DNA of 64,000 nucleotides from Melioribacteraceae bacterium (GCA_016342755.1 JAEINS010000006.1:62001-126000), one strand, 5' to 3'. Counted from the first letter of the stretch, positions 43,715-53,212 are shown. A program made the numbers and translations. Notes: generated by a model from the letters alone, not told the origin.

Positions 43715-43752
43715 AAAAAACAGTGCCCGGTTTCTAACGGGCATTGTTTTTT
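43715..43752. terminator. Bidirectional intrinsic terminator
   Basis: A 15-bp stem (AAAAAACAGTGCCCG / CGGGCATTGTTTTTT, one G-U) with an 8-nt loop carries A and T tracts on both sides. It lies between the GH20-like gene and the convergent DUF1028 gene and should end both transcripts, marking the end of the glycan locus. Confidence 0.93.
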
Positions 43753-43762
43753 TACAAAATTT

Positions 43763-44740
43763 CTATTGTTCTAAAATTATTTTTAATAACTCTTTATCAT
43801 CTTTTAACATTCCTGCCTTAATTAATCTTGGAGTCATTTTTTTAAGTTTCGGTTTCATAGCAAAAACTTTTTTGAATATAGGAAGCGCTTCTTCTAAGCG
43901 ACCTGTATTTGCTAATGAAACAGCCGACCAATAAGGAAGTTCAGCATTCTCCGGGTAATATTCAGATGCTTTATCATATTCAATTAATGCACTGTTTATA
44001 TCATTTTTTTCTAAATAATAATCACCCTGGTTTGCATGATTATATGCTTTACTAATACTAATTAACCGTCTAAGTTCTTTTAGAGGTTCCGGATTATCAT
44101 CAACTCTTATGTCAATAACTTTGTCTTTCCACTCAACTCCGGTTGGAGTTCCGCTTACAATAATCATAGCGGCTGACTGACGACCGCGTATATCGCCGCC
44201 TTCATTTTCCGCAGCTTCGAGAGCAAGCATCATTCTTTCTGCTAAATCGCCATGGGCATTTTCAAATGCCTTTGCCATGGCAGTCCAGACAGTATTGTTT
44301 TCCATCATGTTTGCCTGGCAAGAAAAATTCTTCCCGACAAAATGACCAGCCATATCAACACATTTAGAACCAGTATGGGCAGCTGCGTTTCCATTAACAT
44401 CAATCATAGCTACTTGTCTAACAGCTTCACCCTCATCTTCCAATACTAGTTTATTTAAGGCTTCGGCAGCGGATAATCCGTTTTCAATAAGCGTTAATCC
44501 GTCAGGACCGTATTCAACTTTTACAAATGACTGAGTTGCAACGGCACCGACTCCTGCTTTTGCCCATGGAACAAGTTGCCCTACAGAAAACCAATGACTC
44601 TGCACGGCCACACCAAATTCTTTTGTCACTTCATCATAAGCAACAATTGAATAAGTTGAAACGGGTCTGGTAATTTTTGTCTGGGCAAAGTTTGTAGAAG
44701 TTATGATAAATATAAGCAGGCATATCTTAATGGATTCCAT
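43763..44740 (-). CDS. Secreted DUF1028 protein with C-terminal TPR
   Basis: A 325-residue exported protein with a signal peptide to NFAQ (~19). Residues ~25-225 match DUF1028: STYSIVAYDEVTKEFGVAVQS, GVGAVATQSF, GLTLIENGLSAAEAL, HTGSKCVDMAGHFVG and GGDIRGRQSAAMIIV. The fold is thought to be of the Ntn-hydrolase type, and no activity is established. Residues ~230-320 carry TPR-like helices (AYNHANQGDYYLEKNDINSA). It is reverse-oriented, so it is not part of the glycan operon. Confidence 0.88.
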   Translation of the reverse strand: MESIKICLLIFIITSTNFAQTKITRPVSTYSIVAYDEVTKEFGVAVQSHWFSVGQLVPWAKAGVGAVATQSFVKVEYGPDGLTLIENGLSAAEALNKLVLEDEGEAVRQVAMIDVNGNAAAHTGSKCVDMAGHFVGKNFSCQANMMENNTVWTAMAKAFENAHGDLAERMMLALEAAENEGGDIRGRQSAAMIIVSGTPTGVEWKDKVIDIRVDDNPEPLKELRRLISISKAYNHANQGDYYLEKNDINSALIEYDKASEYYPENAELPYWSAVSLANTGRLEEALPIFKKVFAMKPKLKKMTPRLIKAGMLKDDKELLKIILEQ

Positions 44741-44840
44741 AAATTACTTCCAATTTTAATTTAGTTTAAAGATTTATAAGGATTTAATATAATAAAATTA
44801 TTATTACATTTATATTTTCAAATTTAGATAAGATTTTATT

Positions 44841-45308
44841 GTGAGACAAAAACTTAGCCTGGAACTAAAAAAGAAACTTTATACTGAATGCCAAAGTTTT
44901 ATTGATCAAAAAATTGATAGGGAAATTAAGGCGATGGATGATATACAAAAATCGGCTAATGCTGAAACAAGAAGCAGTATGGGCGATAAGTATGAAACAG
45001 GCCGGGCAATGATCCATTTAGAAAAAGAAAAAATAGAAATTCAGTTACGTGAATCAATGAAATTAAAAATGGTTATTGAACAGATTGATTTTACAACTGA
45101 ACATCTTTCAGTACAACCAGGAAGCATTGTAGTTACTGATAAGGGCAACTTTTTTATTGCTATAAATTGTGGCGAAATAGAAGTGGATGGCGATAAGTTC
45201 TACACTTTGTCTCTTGCATCTCCAATTGGGAAAGCACTATTTAATAAAGAGATTGGGGATTTAATAGTTTTCCGGGATAAAAATTTTGAAATCATTAACT
45301 TAATTTAA
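44841..45308 (+). CDS. Coiled-coil protein with GreA-C-like end
   Basis: A 155-residue protein starting with GTG. The first ~85 residues are a charged helical hairpin, including SSMGDKYETGRAMIHLEKE. The rest is a small beta domain ending SPIGKALFNKEIGDLIVF, the kind of segment found at the C-terminus of GreA/GreB and Rnk, which binds RNA polymerase. The N-terminal hairpin is also the Gre plan, but it lacks a clear DD/E tip motif I could point to. Related Bacteroidota proteins are often mislabelled 3-oxoacyl-ACP synthase. It may bind RNA polymerase; this is inference. Confidence 0.68.
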   Translation: MRQKLSLELKKKLYTECQSFIDQKIDREIKAMDDIQKSANAETRSSMGDKYETGRAMIHLEKEKIEIQLRESMKLKMVIEQIDFTTEHLSVQPGSIVVTDKGNFFIAINCGEIEVDGDKFYTLSLASPIGKALFNKEIGDLIVFRDKNFEIINLI

Positions 45309-45355
45309 TACGAACATTCTTATGTTTGTAACTGAATATTTTATGGGGATAAATT

Positions 45356-47212
45356 ATGAAGTTAGTAAAGCTTGTTGTAATAAGTATTGTAATTCTATTT
45401 AACATTTCTAACGCACAAGAAACAAAGAAATCAGATGAAGTGAGATTTGTTCTGTTTGGTGACAGTCAGTTTGGTAATCCGCCGGAGTTTGAACGAATGA
45501 TTCATGAGGCAGAAATGCTGAGACCGGATTTTGCGATACAGGTTGGCGATCTGATTCACGGTTATACAAAAAACAAAGAACAGTTGCGTAACGAATGGAA
45601 ACGGTTTAAAAATCAGATATCGCCATTAACCACGCCGTTTTATCCTGTACCCGGAAATCATGATGTTGTTACAGATGAAGCTGAAGAAATTTATGCTGAA
45701 GTCTGGGGAAAGGAAAAGCTTTATTATTCGTTTGATAAAGAGCATGTTCATATTATTGTTCTTAATTCATGGTGGCAGGAAGCGGATGATAGAATTGAAG
45801 AATGGCAGAGAGATTGGTTAGTCGAAGATCTTAAGTCTTATGCTGATAAAAATGGCGGTATTGATTCTGACCAATTCAAAACAAAATCAATTTTTGTCTT
45901 TGTACATAGCCCTTTATGGAAATACCCGGATGAAGTAGAAGGGAAAAAGGATTGGGATTTGGTTCATGAAATTTTAAAAAAATATCCGGTTAAATTAGTA
46001 GCGGCAGGTCATTCTCACGAGTATGTCTGGGAAAATAAGGACAGCATTAATTATCTCGTTATAAATAGTGCGGGTGTAAGCAGACCAAGCTATAGGGGCG
46101 GGAAGTTTTCTTCTTTCCTTCATGTAAGTGCTTTGGATAATGGCGATATACATTATGGCAACATAAAAGCTGGTTCTGTACTGCCTTTAGACTCAGTTAA
46201 TCCGGATGAGCGGAAAACTGTTCCACAATATAACATAAGAGAACAGACTATTCAGGTTCCAGATTGGAAAGAGGGAAAATCATTGAGCATGAAAGTTAAT
46301 GCCCCAATAATAAATAGTTTATCTGTTCCAAGAAGATATAGACTTGACTGGTACATTCCGTACGAAGCAAAAGTAACGATTGAACCGGAAAGTATGTGGT
46401 TAGATATTCCAGCAAATGATACAGCCAATTTGGAATTTATTATAAATTCTGAAAATGCTCCATCACCTGATAACTTACCTTGGATGGAAATAAGTTCTAA
46501 AGAAAACTTGAGAACGGGATATGTTGCAAGAAAAATTGAAAAAAAATATAGAGAAGAAAAAAACAGTAGTGTAATACTTGATGCTCCTGTTGAGTTTAAA
46601 GGAAAGTACAGATTGTTTATTCCGCCGGTTTCTGTTGTTAAACGCATAGACGGCGAAATTAAACTTGACGGTGTTATTGATGACGCTGTTTGGGAAAGAG
46701 CAGATATAATCGGAGAGTTTAAGAAATCAGGTAATGAGCCAATTGGTGAAAAAACGCAAGTAAGAATTCTATACGATGATGACTATCTTTACTTTGGTGT
46801 ATGGCTGGAAGAACCTAATCCAAAGGACTTAAGGAATGAAGCAATAGGTCCTATTCCTTTAACCTGGGATGATGATGATTTTGAAATGTTCTTTGATCCG
46901 GCGCAATCGCAAAGTGATTATAACAGATTATTTATTAATTCAGCCGGAACAAGATTTAACTCTCTTCCGCGCTGGCATCAGGATAAATATTTTGAGAGCA
47001 GTTATAAAAGCAAGATACATGTTGGTGAAAATTTTTGGTCAATAGAAATGATTATTCCCTGGAGTGATATTGCTTTAGAGAAAGCTCCTAAAGCCGGTGA
47101 TAAATGGGGATTTAATGTCGGTCGCCATAGACAGCAAAGTTATATTAAGCGCAGCAAATGGTCGGGCAATTTATATAATCCTAAAACTTATGGTATTTTG
47201 AGGTTTGAATAA
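45356..47212 (+). CDS. Secreted calcineurin-like metallophosphoesterase with CBM9-like C-terminus
   Basis: A 618-residue exported protein (signal peptide to ISNAQ). The metallophosphoesterase domain (about 27-260) keeps the metal motifs FGDSQFG, QVGDLIHG, GNHD and AAGHSHEY. A linker region (about 300-400) follows, then a domain at ~425-615 with LDGVIDDAVWERAD, VRILYDDDYLYFGVWLEE and DDDDFEMFFDPA, which is the CBM9-like (DOMON-type) sugar-binding fold. It probably hydrolyses a phosphoester on or near a carbohydrate, though the substrate is not readable. ATGGGGAT precedes the start by a few bases. A perfect palindrome separates it from the NtrC-like gene. Confidence 0.85.
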   Translation: MKLVKLVVISIVILFNISNAQETKKSDEVRFVLFGDSQFGNPPEFERMIHEAEMLRPDFAIQVGDLIHGYTKNKEQLRNEWKRFKNQISPLTTPFYPVPGNHDVVTDEAEEIYAEVWGKEKLYYSFDKEHVHIIVLNSWWQEADDRIEEWQRDWLVEDLKSYADKNGGIDSDQFKTKSIFVFVHSPLWKYPDEVEGKKDWDLVHEILKKYPVKLVAAGHSHEYVWENKDSINYLVINSAGVSRPSYRGGKFSSFLHVSALDNGDIHYGNIKAGSVLPLDSVNPDERKTVPQYNIREQTIQVPDWKEGKSLSMKVNAPIINSLSVPRRYRLDWYIPYEAKVTIEPESMWLDIPANDTANLEFIINSENAPSPDNLPWMEISSKENLRTGYVARKIEKKYREEKNSSVILDAPVEFKGKYRLFIPPVSVVKRIDGEIKLDGVIDDAVWERADIIGEFKKSGNEPIGEKTQVRILYDDDYLYFGVWLEEPNPKDLRNEAIGPIPLTWDDDDFEMFFDPAQSQSDYNRLFINSAGTRFNSLPRWHQDKYFESSYKSKIHVGENFWSIEMIIPWSDIALEKAPKAGDKWGFNVGRHRQQSYIKRSKWSGNLYNPKTYGILRFE

Positions 47213-47219
47213 TCAATAT

Positions 47220-47247
47220 GTAGAGACGAGGCAAGCCTCGTCTCTAC
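47220..47247. repeat. Perfect GTAGAGACGAGGC palindrome
   Basis: A 13-bp perfect stem (GTAGAGACGAGGC / GCCTCGTCTCTAC) with a 2-nt AA loop lies between convergent genes. Palindromes of the GTAGAGACG...CGTCTCTAC form are scattered between genes in diverse bacteria (from memory). It has no T-run, so it is a repeat first and a transcript end at most. Confidence 0.8.
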
Positions 47248-47254
47248 GGTTAAT

Positions 47255-48619
47255 TTAGTGCTTGCCAAATTTTGTTGGAATTCCCAACTCTTCCATTTTA
47301 CGGTATAACGAAGAAAGTCCAATATTCAAAGCCTTTGCGGCAGATTCCTTATCATGATCATATTTTTTGAATATTTTATTTATATGATCTTTTTCAAATG
47401 TTTTAATTGCGTCCTTTAATGAATCCGGATAACCGGCAGGTGTTGCGCTTCCTCTAAGATAATCAGACAAGTCTTCGACAGTTATAACTTCGCCTTCTGC
47501 AAATATAACCGCACGTTCAATTATGTTTTCTAACTCCCGGACGCCTCCGCGCCAGTTATGTCCCATCAATATTTTTGTTGTTTCATTATCAACGCCAACA
47601 ATTTTTCTACCCATTTCATTACAATATTTTTCAATAAAATGATTTATCAACAAAGGGATATCCTCTTTTCTTTCATTAAGAGTAGGCAGTTTTAGTTCAA
47701 CAACATTTAATCTGTAATACAGATCTTCTCTAAACTCACCCGACTTTGCTTTTTCAAAAATATTTTGATGAGTAGCCGCAATTATACGCACATTTGTTTT
47801 AATTGATTTTGTACCGCCAACAGGAAAAAACTCACGGTCTTCAATTGCGCGCAATAGCTTTACTTGCAGATTTAATGGCAGATCACCAATTTCATCAAGA
47901 AATAATGTTCCTCCATCAGCAACTTTAAATAGGCCTTGTTTATCTTCGCTTGCTCCTGTAAAGGAACCTTTTTTATGTCCGAATAATTCGCTCTCAATCA
48001 GGTTCTCCGATATTGCGCCACAGTTAATTGGAAGAAATACTTTGTCTTTTCTAACACTGTTATAATGAATAGCCTTGGCAACAAGTTCTTTTCCGGTACC
48101 GCTTTTTCCAGAAATAAGTACGTTGCTATTTGTTGGTGCTACAGTTGTTATTAAACTAAAAATTCGTTTCATCGAATCGCTATTACCAATAATGTTTTGA
48201 AACCCAAGTGATGATGAAACCCTTTGCCGCAATGCTTTATTCTCAAGTGATACACTTTTGAAATCGAGTAGTCTTTTTACTCTGATTAAAACATCTTCAA
48301 ATTCCACGGGCTTAATTAAATAATCGTAAGCACCCTTTCTTAAAGCGTTTATGGCGGTATCAACAGACGCAAAGGCAGTCATAATAATAAAAAAAGTGCC
48401 AGGTGAAATTTGCGCGGATTTCTCTAACAATTGAATTCCATCAAACTTAGGCATTTTTATATCAGATAAAACTACATCATAATTGTCTTCTTCTATTTTA
48501 TCGAGTGCCTCTTCACCATCAGCGGCAGTTTCGGTTGTAAAACCTTCTTCTTCTAAAAATAATTTAAGTGAATCGCGTATTGCAATTTCATCATCTACCA
48601 CCAATATTTTTGCCGGCAT
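47255..48619 (-). CDS. NtrC-family sigma-54 response regulator
   Basis: A 454-residue regulator with a receiver domain (phospho-acceptor Asp53 in LSDIKMP, Lys103 in LIKPVEF) and an AAA+ sigma-54 interaction domain (Walker A GKSGTGKE 171-178; loop GSFTGA 218-223, a variant of GAFTGA; LFLDEIGDLPL as Walker B). It ends with a Fis-type helix-turn-helix (KESAAKALNIGLSSLYRKMEEL). It activates sigma-54 promoters when phosphorylated. It is the last gene of an operon with the NtrB-like kinase, 9 nt downstream of it. Ser for Ala in the GAFTGA loop is a known tolerated variant but worth noting. Confidence 0.94.
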   Translation of the reverse strand: MPAKILVVDDEIAIRDSLKLFLEEEGFTTETAADGEEALDKIEEDNYDVVLSDIKMPKFDGIQLLEKSAQISPGTFFIIMTAFASVDTAINALRKGAYDYLIKPVEFEDVLIRVKRLLDFKSVSLENKALRQRVSSSLGFQNIIGNSDSMKRIFSLITTVAPTNSNVLISGKSGTGKELVAKAIHYNSVRKDKVFLPINCGAISENLIESELFGHKKGSFTGASEDKQGLFKVADGGTLFLDEIGDLPLNLQVKLLRAIEDREFFPVGGTKSIKTNVRIIAATHQNIFEKAKSGEFREDLYYRLNVVELKLPTLNERKEDIPLLINHFIEKYCNEMGRKIVGVDNETTKILMGHNWRGGVRELENIIERAVIFAEGEVITVEDLSDYLRGSATPAGYPDSLKDAIKTFEKDHINKIFKKYDHDKESAAKALNIGLSSLYRKMEELGIPTKFGKH

Positions 48620-48628
48620 ATATTCTCC

Positions 48629-50131
48629 TTACTGATTTTCAATTAGTGGAAGTTTAACCGTAAAACAGCTCCAGGCTCCAAGCTGACTTTCCACTAATAT
48701 ATCTCCGTTAAACTTTTTAATAATTCCATAACTAACTGCCAAACCTAATCCTGTTCCTTTACCAACTTCTTTAGTAGTGTAAAACGGATTAAACAGTTTA
48801 TCCAGATTTTCTTCTTCAATACCGCAGCCGTTATCTAATAACTCAACATACAAAAATTTATCATCATGATATGTTCTAACTTTAATTGTGCCGGTTCCTT
48901 CAAGGGCATCTAAGGCATTAAACAATATATTTACAAACACCTGAAGTAATTGATCGGGGATAACATTTATTTTGGGAATGGAAGGTGCAAGTTTAGAATC
49001 GAAAAAAATATCCTTTACACGTTTATCATATTTAACAATGCCCAATGCTGTTTTAAGAATATCGTTAATCTGAATATACATTTTTTCATAACCCGGAGGA
49101 CGTGAAAAATCAACCAGTTCACGTACAATTCTGGATATTCTATCAATATTTTCTTTAATGTTTGCAAGGGTAGTTCTAAAAAATTCTTCTTCGCTTTTAC
49201 GCTGTAAAATTTGAACAAGTGACGAAATTGATGCCAGAGGATTTCCTATTTCGTGGGCAACACCGGCAGCTAACTGACCTATTACTGCCAGCTTTTCAGA
49301 TTGATCAACTTGCTGTTTTAACTGTTTAACTTCCGTGAAGTCCTTTACAATAACGGTTCTGCCGGCATATTCACCATTCGCGTTTTTTAATACCGAACCG
49401 GTTAACTGTACTGAAACATGTTTCCCGTTTTTTGCAACTCTTTCTGTCTCATTTATTTTGAAAAATCCATCAGATTTTATTGCTTCGCGAATATAATTTA
49501 ATTCGTCTCTATATTCTTCTGTATTAGGAAAAAGAGATGCAGCCGGAGCTCCGGAAATTTCCTTTTCAGTAAAACCAAAAATCAGTTCCGCCCCTTTGTT
49601 CCATTCGGTAATTCTATCCTTTTCATCAATAACTAAAATAGCGGAATCAGAGGAATGTAAAATATTCTTTAGATATTGCTGGTTGATTTCCAGTTTTGTG
49701 GCAAGTCTGTCACGGTCAGCAGTAACCTCTTTCATTTTGGCTTCCTGATGCATAACACTGTACCGCGCAAAAATCTGCTCAATTATTTCTTCGATAAAAC
49801 CAAGTAGAATAATTGGATCATAATTTGAATCAACATCATCTTCAAGATAATTAACAACCGCGTATCTGCCATAGCTAAATACATTGCTAACCTTCAGCAA
49901 ATCCATACCTGCGTTTGATGCCAATAAATAAAGGTCAACCAGATATTGATCAGCAATAGAGTAATCAGACCGCTCTAAAACATCCATTAAGATATTTAAA
50001 CTATCCTTAATAAGTTTGTCTATTTCATCATCAGTTAGCACAGCACCAAAATCTTTTTTTACAGCACTTGCCCAATTTTGAAATATAAAATCAAAATGTT
50101 TTAGTATTAGCTCAATTATTATTTTTTTCAT
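48629..50131 (-). CDS. PAS-domain NtrB-like sensor histidine kinase
   Basis: A 500-residue soluble kinase. Residues ~1-130 form an all-helical domain (FQNWASAVKKDFGAVLTD, YAVVNYLEDD) resembling the RsbRD N-terminal type. A PAS domain follows (~150-270; ILHSSDSAILVIDEKDRITE and TVIVKDFTEVKQL). HisKA has the phospho-acceptor in VAHEIGNPLASI, and the HATPase keeps NILFNALDAL, DNGCGIEEEN and GTGLGLAVSYG. There is no membrane helix, so it senses an internal signal. It overlaps the upstream flavoprotein gene by 4 nt and feeds the NtrC-like regulator downstream. Confidence 0.93.
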   Translation of the reverse strand: MKKIIIELILKHFDFIFQNWASAVKKDFGAVLTDDEIDKLIKDSLNILMDVLERSDYSIADQYLVDLYLLASNAGMDLLKVSNVFSYGRYAVVNYLEDDVDSNYDPIILLGFIEEIIEQIFARYSVMHQEAKMKEVTADRDRLATKLEINQQYLKNILHSSDSAILVIDEKDRITEWNKGAELIFGFTEKEISGAPAASLFPNTEEYRDELNYIREAIKSDGFFKINETERVAKNGKHVSVQLTGSVLKNANGEYAGRTVIVKDFTEVKQLKQQVDQSEKLAVIGQLAAGVAHEIGNPLASISSLVQILQRKSEEEFFRTTLANIKENIDRISRIVRELVDFSRPPGYEKMYIQINDILKTALGIVKYDKRVKDIFFDSKLAPSIPKINVIPDQLLQVFVNILFNALDALEGTGTIKVRTYHDDKFLYVELLDNGCGIEEENLDKLFNPFYTTKEVGKGTGLGLAVSYGIIKKFNGDILVESQLGAWSCFTVKLPLIENQ

Positions 50132-51300
50132 TTAGTAAAATAAAGTTTTGCAACATCAATTAGTAGTTTAGGATTATTCATTAATGCTTTTTGAAACAAT
50201 CCGCCAATCGATCTTTTTTCATAGGGGATTTTTGACATTGCTTTGGAAAGTTTGATAAAATCCTTATCAGAAAAGTTGTAAATACCTTCTTTCAAATTGT
50301 TAAATATAACATGTCTTTTTCCAAGTCTGTCGTCCCATGCCTTTTCATAGCTTAACAAAAAGTCTGGTTTATTATTCAGAATTGATTCTGCCGCTATTTT
50401 GCCGCCAATTGATCCTCCAATCATGCCGCTCGCAATTCCTCCACCGGTAAGCGGATTGGTCTGGCGGGCAGCATCACCGACTAAAATAATACCTGGCGCG
50501 GCAATTTTTTCTAATGTTGGAACACAGGGAACACCGCCTGCAACCGTAGTTAATATTGCGGTATCCGGATATTTTTTATTCATAAAATCATTTAAATACG
50601 ATAAAGCCGATTTTTTCTTACCAGCCGCGCCACTAACACCAAGACCTATATTCGCGTTATTTCCGCCCTTAGGGAAAATCCATAAATAGCCGCCCGGTGC
50701 ATACGATTGTCCAAAATGGAAATAGAGTGTATCTTCATTTATATCATTTACATTTGAAGCCGTATACTGAACACATGAATCAATATCCCGAAAATCAATA
50801 TAGGTTTTAATTCCAGCCCAGCGTCCAACTCTAGATTCAACACCATCAGCGGCAATAACCACTTTAGCCTTTATTTCTTTTTGTATGCCCATGTAATCTA
50901 CTTTTATACCGGCTACTTTATCATTATCAAATAAAAGACCGTTTACATAGGCTTTAGTATAAATTTCGCATCCGGCATTTGCCGCCATCTGGGCAAGTTT
51001 AAAGTCGAAAACTTTTCTATTTAAAATGTATCCAACCTGATCAAGAGAAATTTCAATCCTTTCTCCTTCAGGCGAAACGAGGCAAAATTTATTTATAGTC
51101 GCGTCAATAAAAGACGGATCAATATCTATAAAGTCTTTAATTCCCTCGTGACTTGTACCTTCGGCGCATCTAACAGGAGTACCAATTTCTCTGTCCTTTT
51201 CAAGAATTAAAACCGAAACTCCTTTTTCAGCAGCATACCTTGCCGCAACCGAGCCTGCCGGACCACCGCCAACAACTATAATATCATAATTATTTTTCAA
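50128..51300 (-). CDS. Geranylgeranyl-reductase-family FAD oxidoreductase
   Basis: A 390-residue flavoprotein. The dinucleotide-binding motif is DIIVVGGGPAGSVAARYAA (5-23), and VRCAEGTSHEG is the signature of the digeranylgeranylglycerophospholipid/geranylgeranyl reductase family. VVIAADGVESRVGRW and the FAD-contacting GDAARQTNPLTGGGI complete the fold. Family members saturate polyisoprenoid chains with electrons from ferredoxin or NADPH; in bacteria menaquinone side-chain reduction is one known role. A ferredoxin gene lies 1 nt upstream, which fits. Its stop overlaps the kinase start, so it shares an operon with a two-component system. Confidence 0.88.
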   Translation of the reverse strand: MKNNYDIIVVGGGPAGSVAARYAAEKGVSVLILEKDREIGTPVRCAEGTSHEGIKDFIDIDPSFIDATINKFCLVSPEGERIEISLDQVGYILNRKVFDFKLAQMAANAGCEIYTKAYVNGLLFDNDKVAGIKVDYMGIQKEIKAKVVIAADGVESRVGRWAGIKTYIDFRDIDSCVQYTASNVNDINEDTLYFHFGQSYAPGGYLWIFPKGGNNANIGLGVSGAAGKKKSALSYLNDFMNKKYPDTAILTTVAGGVPCVPTLEKIAAPGIILVGDAARQTNPLTGGGIASGMIGGSIGGKIAAESILNNKPDFLLSYEKAWDDRLGKRHVIFNNLKEGIYNFSDKDFIKLSKAMSKIPYEKRSIGGLFQKALMNNPKLLIDVAKLYFTK

Positions 51301-51301
51301 A

Positions 51302-51493
51302 TTATTTTACTCCTTCTTTGTTGAACTTAAGAACTTCAATTGGGCAGCTCCACACACACTTAGAGCAGTTTGTGCAAAGTTCCTCACTAATTGTTATATC
51401 AGCTTCTTTAAGTTCTATTGCGTCTTCCGGGCAAATAGAAACACAGGTTCCGCAATAATCACATTTATTTGGAGTAATTTCTATCATCAACAT
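51302..51493 (-). CDS. 2[4Fe-4S] ferredoxin
   Basis: I start at ATG 51493 (AGGA spaced 8 bases before it), giving a 63-residue protein; the frame is open upstream to a TTG at 51553 but those residues are atypical. Two clusters are bound by CDYCGTCVSICP and CTNCSKCVWSCP. It is a bacterial-type ferredoxin that most likely supplies electrons to the flavoprotein encoded next. It is the first gene of the four-gene operon ending at the NtrC-like regulator. Its divergent neighbour is the MuiA-like gene at 51620. Confidence 0.9.
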   Translation of the reverse strand: MLMIEITPNKCDYCGTCVSICPEDAIELKEADITISEELCTNCSKCVWSCPIEVLKFNKEGVK

Positions 51494-51619
51494 ATTTGAA
51501 TTCCTAACTGGAAATGTTATAATGCAATCTTTATCATTTAAAACAATGCTCAATATATAAAATGGAACGAATTATTCAATCTTGTGTATAAGAAAAAGTT
51601 TAAACATAAGGATACCGAT

Positions 51620-53212
51620 ATGAAAACAACTAAACTTTTATTCCTAATTATTTTAACTGCTTCAATTACTTTTGCCTCAAATGAAGTCAGATTAAGTTCA
51701 AACCTCGATCAGGTTACAGTTTTTACAAACGGAGCGGAAATTTCCAGAACACTTAATACAACGGTTGTACAGGGAATTTCGGATTTAATAATATCCAATC
51801 TTGAAAATAACATTGATAATAACTCACTTCAGGTTTCCATTAAAGGAAATGTTACTATTCTTTCAATCAATCAAAGAACCAATTATTTAAAAAACAGTGA
51901 AAAACCGGAAAGAATTATTCAGCTTGAAAAAAATCTGGAAACGTTAAAAGACAAAGTTTTTTATCTACAGACTGAAAAGGAAGTTATAGAAGCTGAAATT
52001 GACATGATACTTTCAAATAAGGTATTAGGAAGCGGGCAGCAGGGTGTTAAGGTTGCGGAATTAAAAAAAATGTCTGAATATTATAATGACAGATTATTAA
52101 AAATTAAAATAAACCATAAAGACAAAACCAAAAAGATTAATGAATTTAATGAAGAAATAAACAATCTGCAGAAGCAGATAAATGAACTAACAGGTAAATT
52201 TAATCAGCCGGTAAACGAAGTTGTTGTACAGGTTACGGCAAAAGAAAATGTAAAAGTTTCGGTGAAATTGGGTTATGTGATTTATGATGCCGGATGGTCA
52301 CCGGCTTATGATCTTAGAGTTGCCGACATAAATAGCAGTATAGAACTGTATTACAAAGCTAATGTCTGGCAAAACAGCGGTATTGACTGGAATGATATTA
52401 ACGTTAAGCTTTCAACAAGAAATCCCCGGGAAAACAATAACAAGCCGGTTATAAACCCATGGTACTTAAATTTTGTTCAGCCTATGCCTATTCAAAATTT
52501 GCGGCAAAAATTTGGCAGAATGGAAAAAAGTGTTTCAATGGATGCGGCAGCGCCAATGATGGAATCAGAATCTTTGGCTAATTATATGGCAATTGAAGAA
52601 AATCAGTTGTCCGTTGAATTTGTACCATCTATAAAAGTAACTATTCCTTCTGATGGGAAACAGCATAATATTGCTCTGGAAGAGAAAGAACTTGACGCCA
52701 GGTTTGAATATTACACTGCTCCAAAACTTAGAGAGGCTGCATATTTAATAGGCTATATTAAAGACTTTAAGTCTGCCAATCTGATCCCTGGTAACGCGAA
52801 TATATATTTTGAAGGTTCCTATGTTGGAAAAGTTTTTCTGAATCCAAGAAGTTTTGAAAAAGAGTTCCCAATTTCTTTAGGAAAGGATGACAATATTTTT
52901 GTGAAGAGAAAACAGATTACAGATTTTTCGGAAACTAAATTTTTGAGCAGTAACATTGAACGGAGATTTTCTTATGAGATTGAGATCCGTAATAATAAAA
53001 AGGATATGATAGATATTATAGTTGAAGATAATCTGCCAATTTCTCAGCATGAAGATATTGAAGTGGAATTGATTGAAAAGTCAGGCGCGGATTATGATAA
53101 TAATACAGGTTTGCTCACTTGGAAAATATCACTTGAACCGAATAAAACAAACACAAAAAATTTAATTTATACAGTGAAGTATCCACAGGACAAGAGAATA
53201 AACAATTTATAA
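51620..53212 (+). CDS. MuiA-family protein (DUF4140/DUF4139)
   Basis: I start at ATG 51620 (AAGGA upstream; the frame is open to 51584). The 530-residue product has a signal peptide to TFAS, then the DUF4140 start (VTVFTNGAEISRTL), a coiled-coil (about 95-190) and the DUF4139 domain (VKLGYVIYDAGWSPAYDLRV, YYKANVWQNSGIDW, DVKLSTRNP-like block, and LTWKISLEPNKTNTKNLIYTVKYP at the end). The family is annotated mucoidy inhibitor MuiA; its biochemistry is unknown. It is periplasmic or outer-membrane associated and stands alone. Confidence 0.9.
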   Translation: MKTTKLLFLIILTASITFASNEVRLSSNLDQVTVFTNGAEISRTLNTTVVQGISDLIISNLENNIDNNSLQVSIKGNVTILSINQRTNYLKNSEKPERIIQLEKNLETLKDKVFYLQTEKEVIEAEIDMILSNKVLGSGQQGVKVAELKKMSEYYNDRLLKIKINHKDKTKKINEFNEEINNLQKQINELTGKFNQPVNEVVVQVTAKENVKVSVKLGYVIYDAGWSPAYDLRVADINSSIELYYKANVWQNSGIDWNDINVKLSTRNPRENNNKPVINPWYLNFVQPMPIQNLRQKFGRMEKSVSMDAAAPMMESESLANYMAIEENQLSVEFVPSIKVTIPSDGKQHNIALEEKELDARFEYYTAPKLREAAYLIGYIKDFKSANLIPGNANIYFEGSYVGKVFLNPRSFEKEFPISLGKDDNIFVKRKQITDFSETKFLSSNIERRFSYEIEIRNNKKDMIDIIVEDNLPISQHEDIEVELIEKSGADYDNNTGLLTWKISLEPNKTNTKNLIYTVKYPQDKRINNL

